This document shows positions 46,480-58,850 of a DNA stretch of 64,000 nt, one piece after another. The DNA is from Gnetum montanum (taxonomy: Eukaryota > Streptophyta > Gnetopsida > Gnetales > Gnetaceae): positions 270,390 through 334,389 of the forward strand of contig MNCI01036774.1 in NCBI GenBank assembly GCA_015680685.1, written 5' to 3'. A model generated the notes under the pieces. It saw nothing but the letters and a program-made list of their open reading frames with translations. It had not been told where the DNA came from and did no database searches. Every line of letters begins with the position of its first letter. The stretch's first letter is position 1. The translations under genes and the position numbers were made by a program.

Positions 46480-47900
46480 GAATAGAAGTGATCCCTCACT
46501 CAACAAATTTAGTCTCCTGAACCCATACGACATCATCAATAGTTTAATCCTTCCAATGGATTAGGTACTTATGGCTAGTTATTTCACAAGTACTAGAAGC
46601 TTCTCTCTTCTTGAGTATGATTTCCTTCCTCTCTTATGAAGGCTTAGAGTTATCAATAGCCCCTTTCAACTCATCAATGCTATCCTATAATATTTCATCA
46701 TATACTATTCCATGGTACTGCATAAGATCTATAACATTAAAAAAAAAGACATACCCAAATCATTTGGTAAGACAAACTCAAGAGCATTATTATTATTATT
46801 TTTATCTTGAAAGGACACATCTTCTTGGTCTTCAATTTTGAGAAGTTTATACCTCTTAAAATATTCTTCTTTAAGTGGATCCAAATAAGATGCCCAACAT
46901 CAAATTTGACTTCCTCTTATCCTTATTCCTCTTTAGAACTCTTTCTTTTACCTTCCTCTCCTTTACTTGAGCATGAAGATCCTTCATCTCTTGTATAGAA
47001 TTGGCATACATTGTCCACCATCTTTGGACAAAAATATAATTAACCTGAAATTGGATCTTTCCAATGATAACATAACAGATCTTATTATAGAAAAACATGG
47101 CATGACACAACAATTTCTCCAACCCATTGGGTTATCCTTTATACAAATACCTTAAAATATTGAGCAAAGATTAATTGAACACTTTAATTTAACCATTAGA
47201 CTATGGATGATGCACACTAGAAAAATTCAACTTTATTTCTAAAATCTTCCAAAGGAACTTCAAAAAATGACTAGTAAACTTGAAGTCTCTATGACTAATA
47301 ATATTGAAAGAAATCTCATGCAACTATACAACATGCTAGAAAAATAAATTTACAACATGAGATGCATCAATCACCTTTTTGCCTGAAATGAAATGTTCCA
47401 TCTTGGAGAATCTATCCACACAATAAAGATAGCATCATTTCCACTTGTGGTCCATGTAATCCCACTCATAAAGTCCATTGATACATTTTCCTAAGAAGCC
47501 TTGGGAATTAGTAAAGGCATATAATGTCCATTATCTTCTTTACCTTCCTTGAATTTTTAACATGTCAAATAGTCATTCATAAATTTGGAGACTTTAGAGG
47601 TCATTCCAAGTCAAAAATAACAAGCTTCAATGTCTTATCTCTACTCATGTTACCTACCATACCACCATAATGTTTTTCAACCAAAAATTTCCTTCTAAAG
47701 TCACAACTAGAAATACAAAACCTTCTTATTATTGAATAGCAGTTCATCCTAAACATGATAGTCCCTCCATTTTTCTATCTTACTAAACAAAGATTCTTTG
47801 AGACTTCTCCAAAGCTATCCAAAATTTGAATCATATTCATATAAATTGGCAAAATCATTCATCCCTTCCATATGAGGCATGGTAAAATTCACCATATGCA
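46480..47900 (-). pseudogene. Integrase with C-terminal chromodomain (element E)
   Basis: Readable blocks on the minus strand: a remnant of the zinc-binding domain (MNDYLTCQKF-like, about 47580), ENVSMDFMSG (first catalytic Asp) near 47490, VIDASHV and HEIPFNII near 47370-47300, and VHHP with SNG near 47190 before the catalytic Glu position. Then LCHAMFFYNKICYVIIGK, and a basic stretch (47122-46871) of the module that follows the integrase core. The end (about 46500-46660) reads EITSHKYLIHWKD followed by VVWVQETKFVE, the YLVKWKG...TW wording of a chromodomain, which in this group directs insertion to heterochromatin. Confidence 0.7.
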
Positions 47901-48440
47901 CACTAGACAAAGCATCTAAGACCACATTGGCTTTCCCACTCTTATGATTAAGCACAAAATTGAACTCCTATACTTGTACCATCCACTTCATGTATTTCTA
48001 ACTCAACTTCTTTTAGGAATTAAAAAATTGATGTGCTTTATGATCAATTAGCAAAGTGAACCCCTTGGACAATACGTAATGCTTCCAATGCTTGCTTTCT
48101 TGAAGAATAGTGTACAATTCCATTTCATATAGCTATATTTCCACCTCAACTCATTCAACTTCTCTAAAAAGAAAGAAACATGTCTTCCTTCTTGTGAAAG
48201 TACCCCTCCAATGGCAAATCCACTTGCATCCACCTTCACCTAAAAAAGCTTTTGGAAATCAAGTATTGTAAGCACTCATTCACTAGTTATTTTTTCTTTC
48301 AACAAGTCAAAACTCCTTTGGGCCTCCTCATCCCACCTATATTCTTGATTCTTCTTAAGAAAAGTAATTATAGGACATGTAATACCACTAAAATTTTTAA
48401 TGAACCTTCTATAAAAACTTGCTAACCAAGAAATAATCTT
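47900..48440 (-). pseudogene. RNase H domain (element E)
   Basis: VDASGFAIGGVLSQEGR (48236-48180) is the classic start of the Ty3/gypsy RNase H, with the first catalytic Asp. Then FFLEKLNELRWKYS, a broken KHWKHYVLSKGF-like stretch, LIDHKAHQF and LNHKSGKANVVLDALS near 47920. The domain would remove the RNA template during reverse transcription. Confidence 0.75.
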
Positions 48441-49402
48441 ACCTCTCCAATTTTTCTAGCATTTAGCTAGCCTCTAATAGCCTTCACCATGATAGCTTTC
48501 ATTCATATTTGATTTTTAGAAATCACATGTCCCAAATATATGATCTCGCTATTGAAGAAGTGGCTCTTCTTTACATTGATCACCAAATGTATCTTCTACA
48601 ACATAAGACACACTCTCCTCAAGTTATCCAAGTGCTCTTCCTCGTTAGATTTGTATATCAAACTATCATCAAAAAGAAAATACAATACTTACCAATCAAA
48701 TCCTTGAGGAAATCATGCATTACTCTCATGAATGTACTAAGGACATTTGTGAGACCAAATAGAATCACCAACCACACAAACAATCCATCTGATATCTTGA
48801 AAACTATTAAACACTATCTTCCACTCATCACCAAGCCTGATCAAAATTTAATGGTGCTTACTCTTCAAAACAATTTTATTGAAAACCCTTGCATTGATAA
48901 GAATATTAAGGATATCATCCATGCTTATAATAAAAAACCTATATCTCACTGTTATCCTATTCATAGCACTAAAATCAATGCATATTTTCCATCATTCAAT
49001 ATTCTTCTTTGGCATAAGCACTACTAGAACTACATAAGGAGATGTTGACTTTCTCATGAAACCATTTGCAAGTAACTCCTCTACCTGCCTTTGCAATTCA
49101 ATCCATTGATTCAGTGTCATCTAGTATGTCCTCTCATGTGGAATGGTAGCACTAGGGATGAAATCAATTTGGTATTGAACATTTTTCATTAGTGGTAATT
49201 CATCCAAATTTCTATTAAGCACTTTGGGAAATTGCTCCTTTAAGCGTAGCACACATCCTTGAATTTCTACTTGCCCAACATCATGATTAAAAGTAATAGT
49301 TGATATAATCACAAAATCAAAACCAACCTCATCATGTTCTTTAATGTATTCTCTCTTTCCAAGAAGAATTAAGGAAGCATCAAGTGAACTTTGCTTTCTC
49401 AC
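48440..49402 (-). pseudogene. Reverse transcriptase domain (element E)
   Basis: The open stretch 49402-49121 ends with FPKVLNRNLDELPLMKNVQY, the lead-in found before chromovirus RT. It continues with LQRQVEELLANGFMRKSTS (about 49110-49050), DFSAMNRI, and the catalytic-box region reading FLFDDSLIYK near 48680, where YIDD or YVDD is expected. The first aromatic residue is lost. SHFFNSEIIYLGHVIS follows at about 48570-48520. Stops and shifts throughout. Confidence 0.75.
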
Positions 49403-49409
49403 TTATTCA

Positions 49410-49790
49410 ACTGACATAGGAATTACCTCATGGATTCCATCTAATCTAACTACACTTCATACATTTCTTACTTTATCAAATTGAGCACCATTATCGAAAT
49501 TCCAAGGCCTTCCAAGAATTACATCAGCACAATCAATTGATAGTACATCACATTTCACAATATCATGATAAGTTCTAATTTTAAACTTCAAGACATATTT
49601 CCCTTTCACCTCTTAAGAGAAGTCTCTTGACAACCAATGCATCTTGTAAGGTCTAAAATGAGGATTTGTCACTAAACATAATCTAGCAATTAACCAAAAG
49701 GAAATAATATTTTCTTGGGTCCCCTCATCAATCAAAATATGAATCCATTTCTCACTAAGCAAACATTTAGTCGTAATTAGAAAAAAGAAT
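49410..49790 (-). pseudogene. Aspartic protease domain (element E)
   Basis: KWIHILIDEGTQENIIS (about 49755-49705) stands where LIDSGASHNFIS-type wording is expected; the D-S-G triad reads D-E-G. DVILGRPWNFDNGAQF (about 49520-49470) is the conserved second block. It lies between gag and RT as in chromoviruses. Inactive by active-site change and stops. Confidence 0.65.
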
Positions 49791-49859
49791 TATCTTGATG
49801 GATGGTATCCTTTATTCACATTTTATATAAATATATAAAAATTCAATTTAGAAACTTGC

Positions 49860-50738
49860 TTAATTTTTGGGAGCATTAGGATTATCTCTTTGAAGAGCTT
49901 GGTTGGATGTTTCCTCTACTCCATGGTTTGTACATCCTTACCCTTGGATGCCTTATAAGGTGGACATTCCCAATGCTTGTGTCCCCACTTTTGACATTTT
50001 TAGTGTTGAATCTTGGATGAGTTGTTGCCTCGACCCTTATCTCCTTTGCTTTATTCCTTCTTAACCTTGTCCTTTTCATCATCTTTATCTTTCTTCTTAT
50101 CATGACTACCATGTTTTTCTTTATATTTTGATTTGGATTCATTTTTTGATTTGGATCCTTTATTCTTTCTCTTTAAAGATTTTTTACTTATACTTCCAAA
50201 TCCACTTAGCTTTCTTTCTACCTTGAGTGCCAAATCATAAGTCTAATGAAGGGTTTGAGGATCATAGAATGACAACTCCTACTGATATGTCATTTTGAGT
50301 CTTCTAAGAAAGATTTAAGCTTCTTCATATTTCCTTCAATTTACCTTAGCTAAATGAAATATTTCAAAAAATTTAATGTAAAACTACTTGCAATATTTAT
50401 CTCCTTGTTGAACAAATTTGAGCTTTATGATTATCTCTTAACTCTATCAAGATTTTTTAAATATCAATCCTTGACAGGTTGACCATTTTTCCTTTTATAA
50501 CTTTGTGACTTTTTTCCCACAAAGTTAAAGTCATACCTTCTAATCTAGATTTATAAATTGGTGCCCTCAATTAATTTGTTGTCTTCTAACATAAAAACCT
50601 TGTCAAGTACCTTTAATCAACTTACAAAATAATTAGTACCATCTACATCATTGAAAGTTTTCAATTACACATAAGGAAGTCTTGCAGCATTTCTGAATGC
50701 TCTAGCAAGTCGTACTTCATCTTCATTATCAAGATTTC
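49860..50738 (-). pseudogene. Gag with zinc knuckle, 5' truncated (element E)
   Basis: Minus strand: a gag core with KTFNDVDGTNYF, then MTYQ and ELSFYDPQTLH (about 50290-50240), the wording that precedes the basic tail in chromovirus gag. The tail is extremely Lys/Ser/Asp-rich (50233-50051; SKNESKSKYKEK and so on). A zinc knuckle follows as KCQKWGHKHWEC near 49985-49950; the first Cys of the CCHC set has become His. The N terminus is cut by the D element at 50739. Confidence 0.7.
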
Positions 50739-51613
50739 TGATGAGCAGCAAGGGGACCCTACACCCAACTATATGAATCACTAAGCATTCACATGTGATC
50801 CAGTCAAATTCCATGGACTTACAACCTTCTAAGTACATTGGTCTCTCTATGAAGTGAAACTAACCGTTGCAATCATTATCTTCCCAATTACACTTGTAAA
50901 ATGTAAAGGTATGATTAAGTGCAACTGAGGCATACAATTTTTATCATTTTTATGCTTTATGTTTTAATTTGCCTAAGAATACAAAATAATGAAATTGCTA
51001 ATTTAATCTAACTAGCTACTCCTAACTAATCCTAAAATAAGCATGTGTTCCCACTTTTCGTATGCATCCTGAACATGTTTAATGCTATTGGGTTACCAAA
51101 CATTAAAAGTTACTGGAATTACCAAGCACCAAGCATATGCTCAAAGTGGTCGTACTTATGTGATTAGTTAATTGCTATGTAATTTAGCTTAATTAATTAC
51201 ATAATTACTTAAAGCATTTAAGAAAATTACATAAAACTTTAACTGCATGAATAAAAAATTAATCTATTTCAAAGTGCTATAAGGTTTATCAGAAAGCTCA
51301 TCTTTATTTTCACACATAATACTGTGCTCAGGTACAATAGTGCTCGAATAAAGATCTGTACATGCTTTGACTCCTTTTGTAGGAACTTAAAAAAATATTC
51401 TAACTTTCAGGCAAGAAAACTATAAGAGCTCCACTACAACTATGATAAAAGATGCCATAAACATAATGGGTAAGCATGTATTTATAGGAAAAAAATTGAT
51501 ACTACATCAATGAGGCCACGTTAATGCATCAAATCCCATGTTGAAATGGCCACATTAATGGGGTCACATTGACGAGGCCTCATCGATGAAACCCAAGAAA
51601 ATGTGACTCATCA
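50739..51613 (-). repeat. Element D 3' LTR
   Basis: 875 bp, minus strand TGATGAGTCACATTTTC ... CCTTGCTGCTCATCA. R and U5 share blocks with the A, G and nested solo LTRs (CTTTATTCGAGCACTATTGT, GTGTAGGGTCCCCTTGC). The U3 array, however, uses CATCGATG, CGTCAATG, CATTAATG, CATTAACG and CATTGATG at relative starts 1, 15, 29, 63 and 77. TATAAATA lies at 51479-51486 and AATAAAGATGAGC at about 51296-51308. Confidence 0.85.
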
Positions 51614-51858
51614 TGCCCTCATGACTGAATGAAAATTGGTCCTCGAGTGAACAAAAGGGGGAATAATTTTCTCACAAAAATTTGGGAAGGTATGGAATTA
51701 TTGACTAACTATTGACATTCACAAACACAAACACTAAGTGCTCGAGTGTACAGATTTACAATCATTACAAAGTTTTGGTGTTCAGGACAACAAAATTGAA
51801 CACTAGGAAAAAAATGATAAACATAATTCCTCTGATGATGCGAAGATGAGGAAGAAAT
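51614..51858 (-). other. Element D 3' tail and polypurine tract
   Basis: CAGTCATGAGGGCA (minus strand, 51627-51614) directly precedes the LTR and is the polypurine tract. The tail before it matches the end of A (44655-44813) and partly of C (8030-8128). Confidence 0.7.
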
Positions 51859-54694
51859 TCAAACGGTCCTAGGCAGTGGAGGTTCCTAAGGCTCTAAAGG
51901 ACCTTCTCCTGCTTTAGGCACACATAGTTGTTGAGGCAATTGTAATTGAGTTACAACAGCATCCAATGGTGCCTTTTTCTTCTCCTCTTTACTCCTAGGA
52001 TTATTCATGATCCATGCCACATTGCAAATGTGAATCAGTGTGGGAACATCCCAAGGAAAGGGCATTGTCAAAAATAACTCATTTTCATGGATGAACCAAG
52101 TAACAAAAAGTTTGTGTTCAACATCGAACACCTTTATTGCATTCTATAGCTCCTAGTAGTCACTAATTCTCCTGGTCAAGTACTTAACTGTATATTGTTG
52201 GTCAGTGAAGCATTGCCTAAGAACATCAAGTTCTACATTTGCCACCTCAAGCATCTACTTGGTGTCTTTGTAATGCTTGAACTCAGCCTCGTATAACAAA
52301 TATGAATTGGCCACTTATTTCTCCAATTTAAATCGTGATTGGTCAACAATTAGCATCACCAAATTTTCATAACGGAGATTGGCAAGCTCCATGTGCTCCA
52401 TCATCTCATCTATCTATAGCTCCTTTATGCAGATCTCCACCTTGTTGTAGTTATTGAGCCCATTAAAGATAGGCTACCAAACATCATCTCCTTCCTTGAG
52501 CTACTATAGGGCCATCTTAACCTTTGCCTTCATCATTTGAATATGTTTCTCATTGATTTCTTTTTTTAGATCAACCTAATCTCTATAGTGATTTTTGACT
52601 CTCTCAAACTTGAGAGCTTCATTTTTTAGGCAACTACCTCTATTGTAGATTTTTGGTGAAGAGCTTAAACTTCCTCCATAGAGAGATTTTTATTTTTGAC
52701 TATCAATCTCCTTAGTTCATTGTTCACTCTTACTAGCTACTCCTTTTGCTAATGGATGAAATCTTGCATTTTCCACTTCTACACATCAACATTCCACAGG
52801 TGATGATTTTCTACAACCAAAGTTACATTGTTTAGACGAATCTGGTCCAAGGCCTTTTGGATATTATGCATGGTGGCATTAGCCAAGGACTAATCAAAGA
52901 TCATTGTCTACTTGGTGTCCTCAACCTATTTAAGTTTATACTCAAGCTGTTAAGAAGCTTCATCATGGGTCCATGTAGGGTTGAGAAATGTAGGATCAGT
53001 AAGATAGGCTCTTAGTTCAACAACCTCCATAGCCAAGCATTGGTTTTAAGCTTGGGTTGTTTTGACTTGCCCCTCCATGATAATGCATTTTTCCCTTACT
53101 TCCAATAGCTCTGACTAGGTTACAATCATTATATCTGAAAGGTCAAAGACATCTAGAATTAGTTACCCAATTCCCACTAATTAGTCCAACAACTCCTCAT
53201 GCTAGGCTATGCTCAATTTATTACTAACTGTTCCTATGGATGTCCACACATCTCTAAGTGAAAAAATGTCTGGTACAGATGCTACAAGTGCTTTCAATTC
53301 CTTAGCAATTCTATCAACAACCACCTCTGCTGTTATCCTCTTTTCATGGTGCTACATCACCAAGATAGTTGCCTCCTCACCCTCCTCCAGATGTACTAAA
53401 AAAGTAGCGGCATTCCTAGAGATTTCTAAGAATTGCTACTATTGTGAAAGAGATACTATTACTTCTTGAGCACTAGGATTTGATCTCATCAACAACTGTG
53501 TTCTTTGGACTAAGAAAATTGGCCCACCCCCCTCCATCTAGTTGATGGTTCAAGCCAATTCATTGAGGTGACTCATCACTAAGTGATACATAGATGGATT
53601 ACCACCACTCATTCCTACTTGCTACTCCTACTCATGCAAGAGCTACTCTTAGATCTTGCAAATTCATTTAAGGGTAATTCAAGACTCCAATGTTGTTTCT
53701 TGAGTGGACAATGAAGGTAATGATTGCTACTCCTCTTCCTTGGTTGTGGTAGGGGTCTTATCTTTCATCATGTCTACCCAAAAGGCAAAAGAAGCATGCC
53801 TAATTATATCGTTGGAATAGCAAACTATTCCTACCCTTTTGCATAGTTTTCTAATAATGTAAAAAAGGGTAGGGCCTTTCTTCCATGTTTGTTTTTCATA
53901 AATCTCTTCTCTATCTCTAGATAGATTAACTATGAAAGGTTCATAGGGAATTTCCTACTTAGAGAAGCACATGCACAAGCAGATAAGGTAGTCACCTTAC
54001 TAGGCCTCACCATCAAATTGAGATGATAGGCTACTATCTTAAAATATACGTACTTTTCTAGGGTGAGTACACCATACTCCTTGCAATCCATGCCATAACA
54101 TCAATGGTTCCACTTCTTCTTTGCCTCCAAGTCTACTTGTGTGAAGATCTTTGCCAAATTTGTTTGACTAACAGGTAACCTAAGGGCCTACATAATGGCT
54201 TCCACTAAGTAGGACACCCAAATGTCCTTAATCTTCACAGTGGCTCCCACCCTCCTACCATTCTAGAAGAGATATGTCTCTCCCATGTACCATTCCCCAT
54301 TGGAAGTGAGGATTGGCTACATGGGAGAGTTATGCAACTACGTCCTGACTTTTGCTAAAGCATGTTCTAAAACTAGTCCAAAGTTCAATTCCTAGAAAAC
54401 TAAACATTCAATCTCATCAGGCTTAATCTGGTCAAGGCAAACTTGAGATAATATGACCTCAAGTCTTGGCATCAGTCCTAGCACCTCATCTTGATGGAAT
54501 TTTTCAATTACGGCTACTTCCTCAAGAATTTGTTGAATAGATTCCACTTCGGACTCCTCTTGAAGAGGTCCCATCACATGAGTTTATGCTACTTGTTCTT
54601 GGGCTTATTCTTGTTTATCTCTTCCAACTCTAGGTCATTTATCCCTTGGTTGGGATGGTCCTCCTTCCTATGGGCATTTTGGTCTAGGTGCCAT
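51859..54694 (-). pseudogene. ORF3, env-position protein (element D)
   Basis: Starts at ATGGCACCTAGACC (54694) right after TTGTGATTATAG and ends at a TGA (51859-51861) aligned with the TAA of copy C. The N-terminal part matches C: LQEESEVESIQQILEEVAVI (54568-54509), MVRPSKVTTLSACACASLS and YLEIEKRFMKNKHGRK. A long helical part follows (VTLVVENHHLWNVDV, VRVNNELRRLIVKNKNLSM), then the C-terminal block MPFPWDVPTLIHICNVAWIM (52056-51997). About 940 codons with multiple stops and shifts. No hydrophobic membrane anchor is apparent. Since both copies share start, stop and domain order, the ORF was under selection before they diverged. Role unknown. Confidence 0.65.
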
Positions 54695-56704
54695 CTATAA
54701 TCACAACATGACCGAGGATTAGCACTTAATGTATAACTTTGAAACATTTGGAATACCTTATCTCTTGGGGTAGTTACACTTGGCTAAGTTTTAATCATGG
54801 CTAATTTAATTATTTTAATATTATTTCTTATTATTTGATTAAATAGGTTACCGAAGTATGTTGGAAGGGATTAACTTCCATAAGTTGATGATTCAATATT
54901 ATTTTATTCATTAAACCCATGGGGAAGTTAGAAAAATTTTGAAAACTTTTTTTGTCAAAAACCTAAGATTTGTGGCCCCCACAACCTAAAGTGTACCTTT
55001 GGAAGCTATAGAACTAAAGAATGGAGTGATCAAACAAATGGTTTGAAAGTTACAGGCTTTGGAAGGCTTTGAGATCTAGAAAATTATAAAAACTCATCTT
55101 ACATTTGAAACAAATGGTAAAAAATTCCTAAGTGATGGGACTGTATATAGAATTTTTTCCATGTGTCAACTAAGCCTTATCAACAAAGCCTAGTCAACGT
55201 GGTCAGCTACGTCAATTGGGCCTAGTCAACACTGTGATTGACTACAGTTTGACTACAATTTTTGAGTGAAATTAGAATCAAATGAAATCCCAAGAACCCA
55301 GCAAACAATGAGATGCATGAAGAGGGCTTAATATTTCACAAAAGATGGAGATTGATTGGACAATGCAATTTTATTGGAGAAATGCCTTAAGGAGTGCATA
55401 GTCAGATGCAACTGATGGGGAATGCAAATGATTTGATTACAAAAATGCCTAAGGATAAGGAACTTAACTAGCCCAAACAAGAGACATGCAAATGGGTCCT
55501 TTCCATAGCAGGCTCATGTCCTCTTTTTTCCCTTGCATAACCTTATCTTAGGAGTCCATGAGTCCCACAGTTGATTAATGGTTATGAAATGTTAAGGACA
55601 GAATCTAGAAGAATCCATCTAAGAATTTTAACACATCAAACTAAGACATTGAGCAAAACATGAAAATCGGTAACAAGATGAGTTATGGAAAGCATTGATG
55701 GATGAGAGAGGAAGTGAAATGGAATTCTTAATCATGGTCACATGAAGTCCTTTGTTAATTTTATGGTTAAATGACCCAATATGGTCCATCCTTAGTCTAG
55801 ATCAAAACCAAACACTTTCAATTACTTCACATCATCATTCTAGGACCTTGAAACACAAGAATGCTCCCACAAACAACCACTGTTCCTTATTTTAGAAGAA
55901 AAGAGAAGCAAGAAATGAGAAAGGGCCTTAGTTAGAGGAGACCTTCAAGCATGGATAACATGTCTTTTTAGTCCCATAACTAGCATTTGTAGCCCATTAT
56001 TTTATCTAAGCAATGTGCTTTGAATTTCCATCATGTTTGTTTTTTCAAATTTTTAGATGTGAACCACACCATGCAAAGACTTATTCAACTTCCTATTATT
56101 GGTCAACACAAAATGGTAAGAAATCCATGAAAACACACATGCACTCAAGTAAGTAGAGAGGCACAAAGAGTAATGAATCCCCTTGAAGTCACATCATCTC
56201 AAACCTTTGAATCTTTCGCAAGTTTGAAAACTACCAAGGTCACAAGCTTGTTAAGATTTTATTAATGGAAAAGATACCTCATACTTCCAAAACCAAGAAG
56301 ACCATAGAGTTGGTGGATAGGTGGATGATGTGGACTCACTACCTATTCCATGAAAAAGAAACTTATTTTAGTCATTAGTCATCAAAATTCAAAAATAGAA
56401 ACAAAACATTAGCAATTAAAAACATTAGGTACAAACCACCATTAGTATACAACTATAGCATCACTGAGTCATGTTGGCAATAAATTAATTTTATTAGAAA
56501 ATAATTAAAATTCACACCAAAATAAAGGAAAATATAAAAGAAATTTTAAAATATTCAAGAAAAATAAAAATTTGGAAAGATAACAAAGTGTAAAACAAAA
56601 AAGTAGAAAAGTTGAAGAGCCATTTTAATGATTAGCATGAATGGCCATCTCCAACATGACTAAGTTAAAAGGAGAAGATCTAAAAGATTAAGCATGGTTA
56701 TCCA
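54695..56704 (-). other. Element D non-coding region between integrase and ORF3
   Basis: Same organisation as in C: a purine-tract start (GTTGGAGATGGCCATTCATG, minus, near 56650), T-rich part, shared blocks, then at 55250-55144 a GTTGAC-word array followed by CTATATACAG, and a GTGGGGGCCAC block near 54978. No gene. Confidence 0.6.
55144..55250 (-). promoter_or_regulatory. Candidate internal promoter-like module (element D)
   Basis: Minus strand: GTTGAC, ATTGAC, GCTGAC, GTTGAC, GTTGAT and GTTGAC start at relative positions 1, 15, 24, 33, 47 and 61. About 15 bases later comes CTATATACAG. This is the LTR-style layout (word array then TATA) some 450 bases before ORF3. Function is inferred from layout only. 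Confidence 0.3.
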
Positions 56705-57730
56705 TCCGATGAGGCATTGATTTCACTGGCTTGCTTAGACTCATGGAAAGGTTTTAGTTGTTTCATGTTCACCAGCTGTTGCTTGTTTGGGTTCGAAGGT
56801 TTATAAATTAACATGGCCCCCAAAGGGAAGGTTTCATAAATGATGTAAGGCTTTTTCCACAATATTTGAAACTTAGTTTGTTGAGGTACATATGTGGGGT
56901 TCTAGTAGAGGACCTTGTCTCTCGGTTGAAATTTTACCTTTTGTATTCTAAGGTCATCGCATTGTTTACTAAATGCTTTGTGCACTTCGTTTGGTAATTT
57001 TCTGTACACCAGCTCATAGGGAGAGTAGCCTATAGTGAGTTTCTATGTTGAGTGGTATGCCTATAGGGCATCATTAAGTTTTGTGCTCTAGTCTCTCCTA
57101 TATTTGCTAATTGTTCTTATTAACATTTTTGTGATCTCCCTATTGGTAACCTCTACTTGACTATTGGCTTGGGGGTGGTAGGGTGTTGTTAGTTTATGTT
57201 CAACCAGCAAGCATTGCATAAGCTTGTGAAAAGTAGCACCTATAAAATGAGTACCATTATCAAAAATTAGTGCACATGGCACTCCAAAGTTATTTACAAC
57301 ATTTTTTTTTATATAAACCAAGTAGCAATGGAAGATGTATTGTCAATGATGGTCACTGCTTCTACCCATTTGGTACAATATTCAACATTGACTATTATGT
57401 ACACCTTTTTATTTAACATGGGTGTGATGGGCTGCATGAAGTCTATGCCCTAGATGTTGAAGGGTTCTAGTGGTTGGATCCACTATTGAAACCCTTCCAT
57501 TCAAGTAGTCATCCCACCATCTCATTGATAGCATTCACAAGAGCAAACAAATTAGTGGGCATCCCTAAAGATTATTGACTAGTAATACCTTGTCATCAAG
57601 ATCTTAATGACCATGCATCTTCCTACATAGTGGTCCCCACAAGGACCCTCATGAGTATCTTAGAGAATGTGCAGTTGAGCAATATTAGGAAGACACCAAC
57701 AAACTAGGCCATCAATGCACATCTTGTAAA
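56705..57730 (-). pseudogene. Integrase (element D)
   Basis: Zinc-binding N terminus with HEGPCGDHYVGRCMVIKIL and FVCSCECYQ (about 57660-57545). The core includes GVPCALIFDNGTHFIGATF, TTPYHPQANSQVEVTNREI (57190-57135) and GYSPYELVYRKL. The C-terminal part ends KPFHESKQ near 56740. The stretch 57321-57088 is open; elsewhere stops and shifts occur. It is nearly collinear with the integrase of C and more complete. Confidence 0.85.
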
Positions 57731-57879
57731 GGTGTCCATTAATCTCCATGATGCATTTGGCTTAATGAAGAAACTATTGTTTCTTATGGAAGTCTAGGCC
57801 TTGTGGCATCTCTTGAGTAAAAAGATAAGTGAGGATGCCATTATACCATTTGGGTTCAATGGGCACTTGTTCATTTATT

Positions 57880-58265
57880 GCACAACAATAAGAAGTTCAT
57901 CAGGAAATTGATCAAAGAGTGGGCTCTCATCCTCTTTATTGTCCCATCATAACCAAGACAAGTGATTAGTGACCACATTCTTAGTACCCTTTCAATCTAC
58001 CACTATAAGATTGAGCTCCTACAAGATCACTAGCCATCGTATAACATGGGGGATCACCATTATTTTATTCATTAGGAAGTGAATGGCACTATGGTTAGTG
58101 TGCACGAACATCTTATATCCAAACATATAGTACTTGAACTTCTCCAAAGCATACATCACGTCCATAAGCTCTTTCTTTATTGTGGTGTAATTAGTTGTGC
58201 ATCCATAATGCATCAGCTTACGTAGTAGGATGTAGTAGGAGAATGAGTTCTTTAGTACTTTGAAG
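57880..58265 (-). pseudogene. RNase H domain, 5' truncated (element D)
   Basis: YTTIKKELMDVMYALEKF (58190-58137), then VHTNHSAIHFLMNK, IRWLVIL and KGTKNVVTNHLS. These are the standard blocks of the Ty3/gypsy RNase H, with a TDH-type His preserved as TNH. The start of the domain and the whole RT are missing beyond 58265. Followed by the DQFPDELL spacer found before integrase in Athila/Tat elements. Confidence 0.8.
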
Positions 58266-58850
58266 GGTAGTAGTAATGCTAGAAAGAAGTGTGACTAAAA
58301 GAGTCACATGGAGACATGGGTTGCTAAACATGGTATCCATATGGATCTAGCTACTTGTATGGGTACCGCTATCTTGATGGTAGCATCCCCCATGATTTTG
58401 GATGCTTCCATTGATGGTACTACTTATATGGTTTTGATGGAGCTCCACTTGGATAATAAGCTTGTTGTTGATGGTGAAACTACCTTGGGTTGCCTTGAGG
58501 ATAAGGCAATCTTCTAGGTGCTTACCTTCATGATAGTCTAGGATTCAGAGCATGCATCCCAGATTCCTGTATGTGTGATACAATAGTGTAATGACCAAAA
58601 ATGTTAGTGGCTGGAATTACTAAGGGGTCAATGGACACACAGCCTAACCTTGGCCCCATGCGAGGGCCTACTGGAAGTGGAGGTGAAGTGTCCTAGATGG
58701 TCTTGTCAACTGAACAGGGACTTTGCCGATTGCAACCGGGGCATTGGATGCAATCAGGGGTGGCATGGTTAACCGAGATGCAAATGAAAATGATGTGAAA
58801 TGGTGCTAACCATTTAAGCCATGTTTTGCATTGCTAAGTGTAGAGCATAG
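58266..58850 (+). other. Unassigned DNA with a 69-codon open frame
   Basis: An open frame at 58308-58517 (METWVAKHGIHMDLATCMGT and so on) is not recognised. TGTAATGACCAAAAATG at about 58589 has the look of an LTR start, but no partner end was identified. Confidence 0.25.

Larger units (their letters stand above)
46433..50738 (-). mobile_element. Element E: chromovirus (Ty3/gypsy), interior
   Basis: In minus-strand order gag, protease, RT, RNase H, integrase and a chromodomain-like end can be read, each broken by stops and frameshifts. The order and the C-terminal chromodomain define a chromovirus. The 5' part of gag and the 5' LTR are not seen because element D ends at 50739. Element A is inserted in its 3' LTR, so E is older than both A and D. 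Confidence 0.8.
50739..58265 (-). mobile_element. Element D: Athila/Tat-like Ty3/gypsy with ORF3, 5' truncated
   Basis: Minus-strand order: RNase H (58265-57880), integrase (57730-56705), non-coding region, ORF3 (54694-51859), tail, polypurine tract, 3' LTR (51613-50739). No RT, protease, gag or 5' LTR is found upstream; homology stops near 58265. The sequence abutting the LTR end (ATTTC, 50734-50738) is the expected left copy of the target duplication. The right copy was not found, in agreement with truncation. Confidence 0.8.

Noticed and set aside
58589-58605. LTR start TGTAATGACC
   Set aside because: No matching CA end, partner LTR or target duplication was found, so it is only mentioned within an unassigned stretch.
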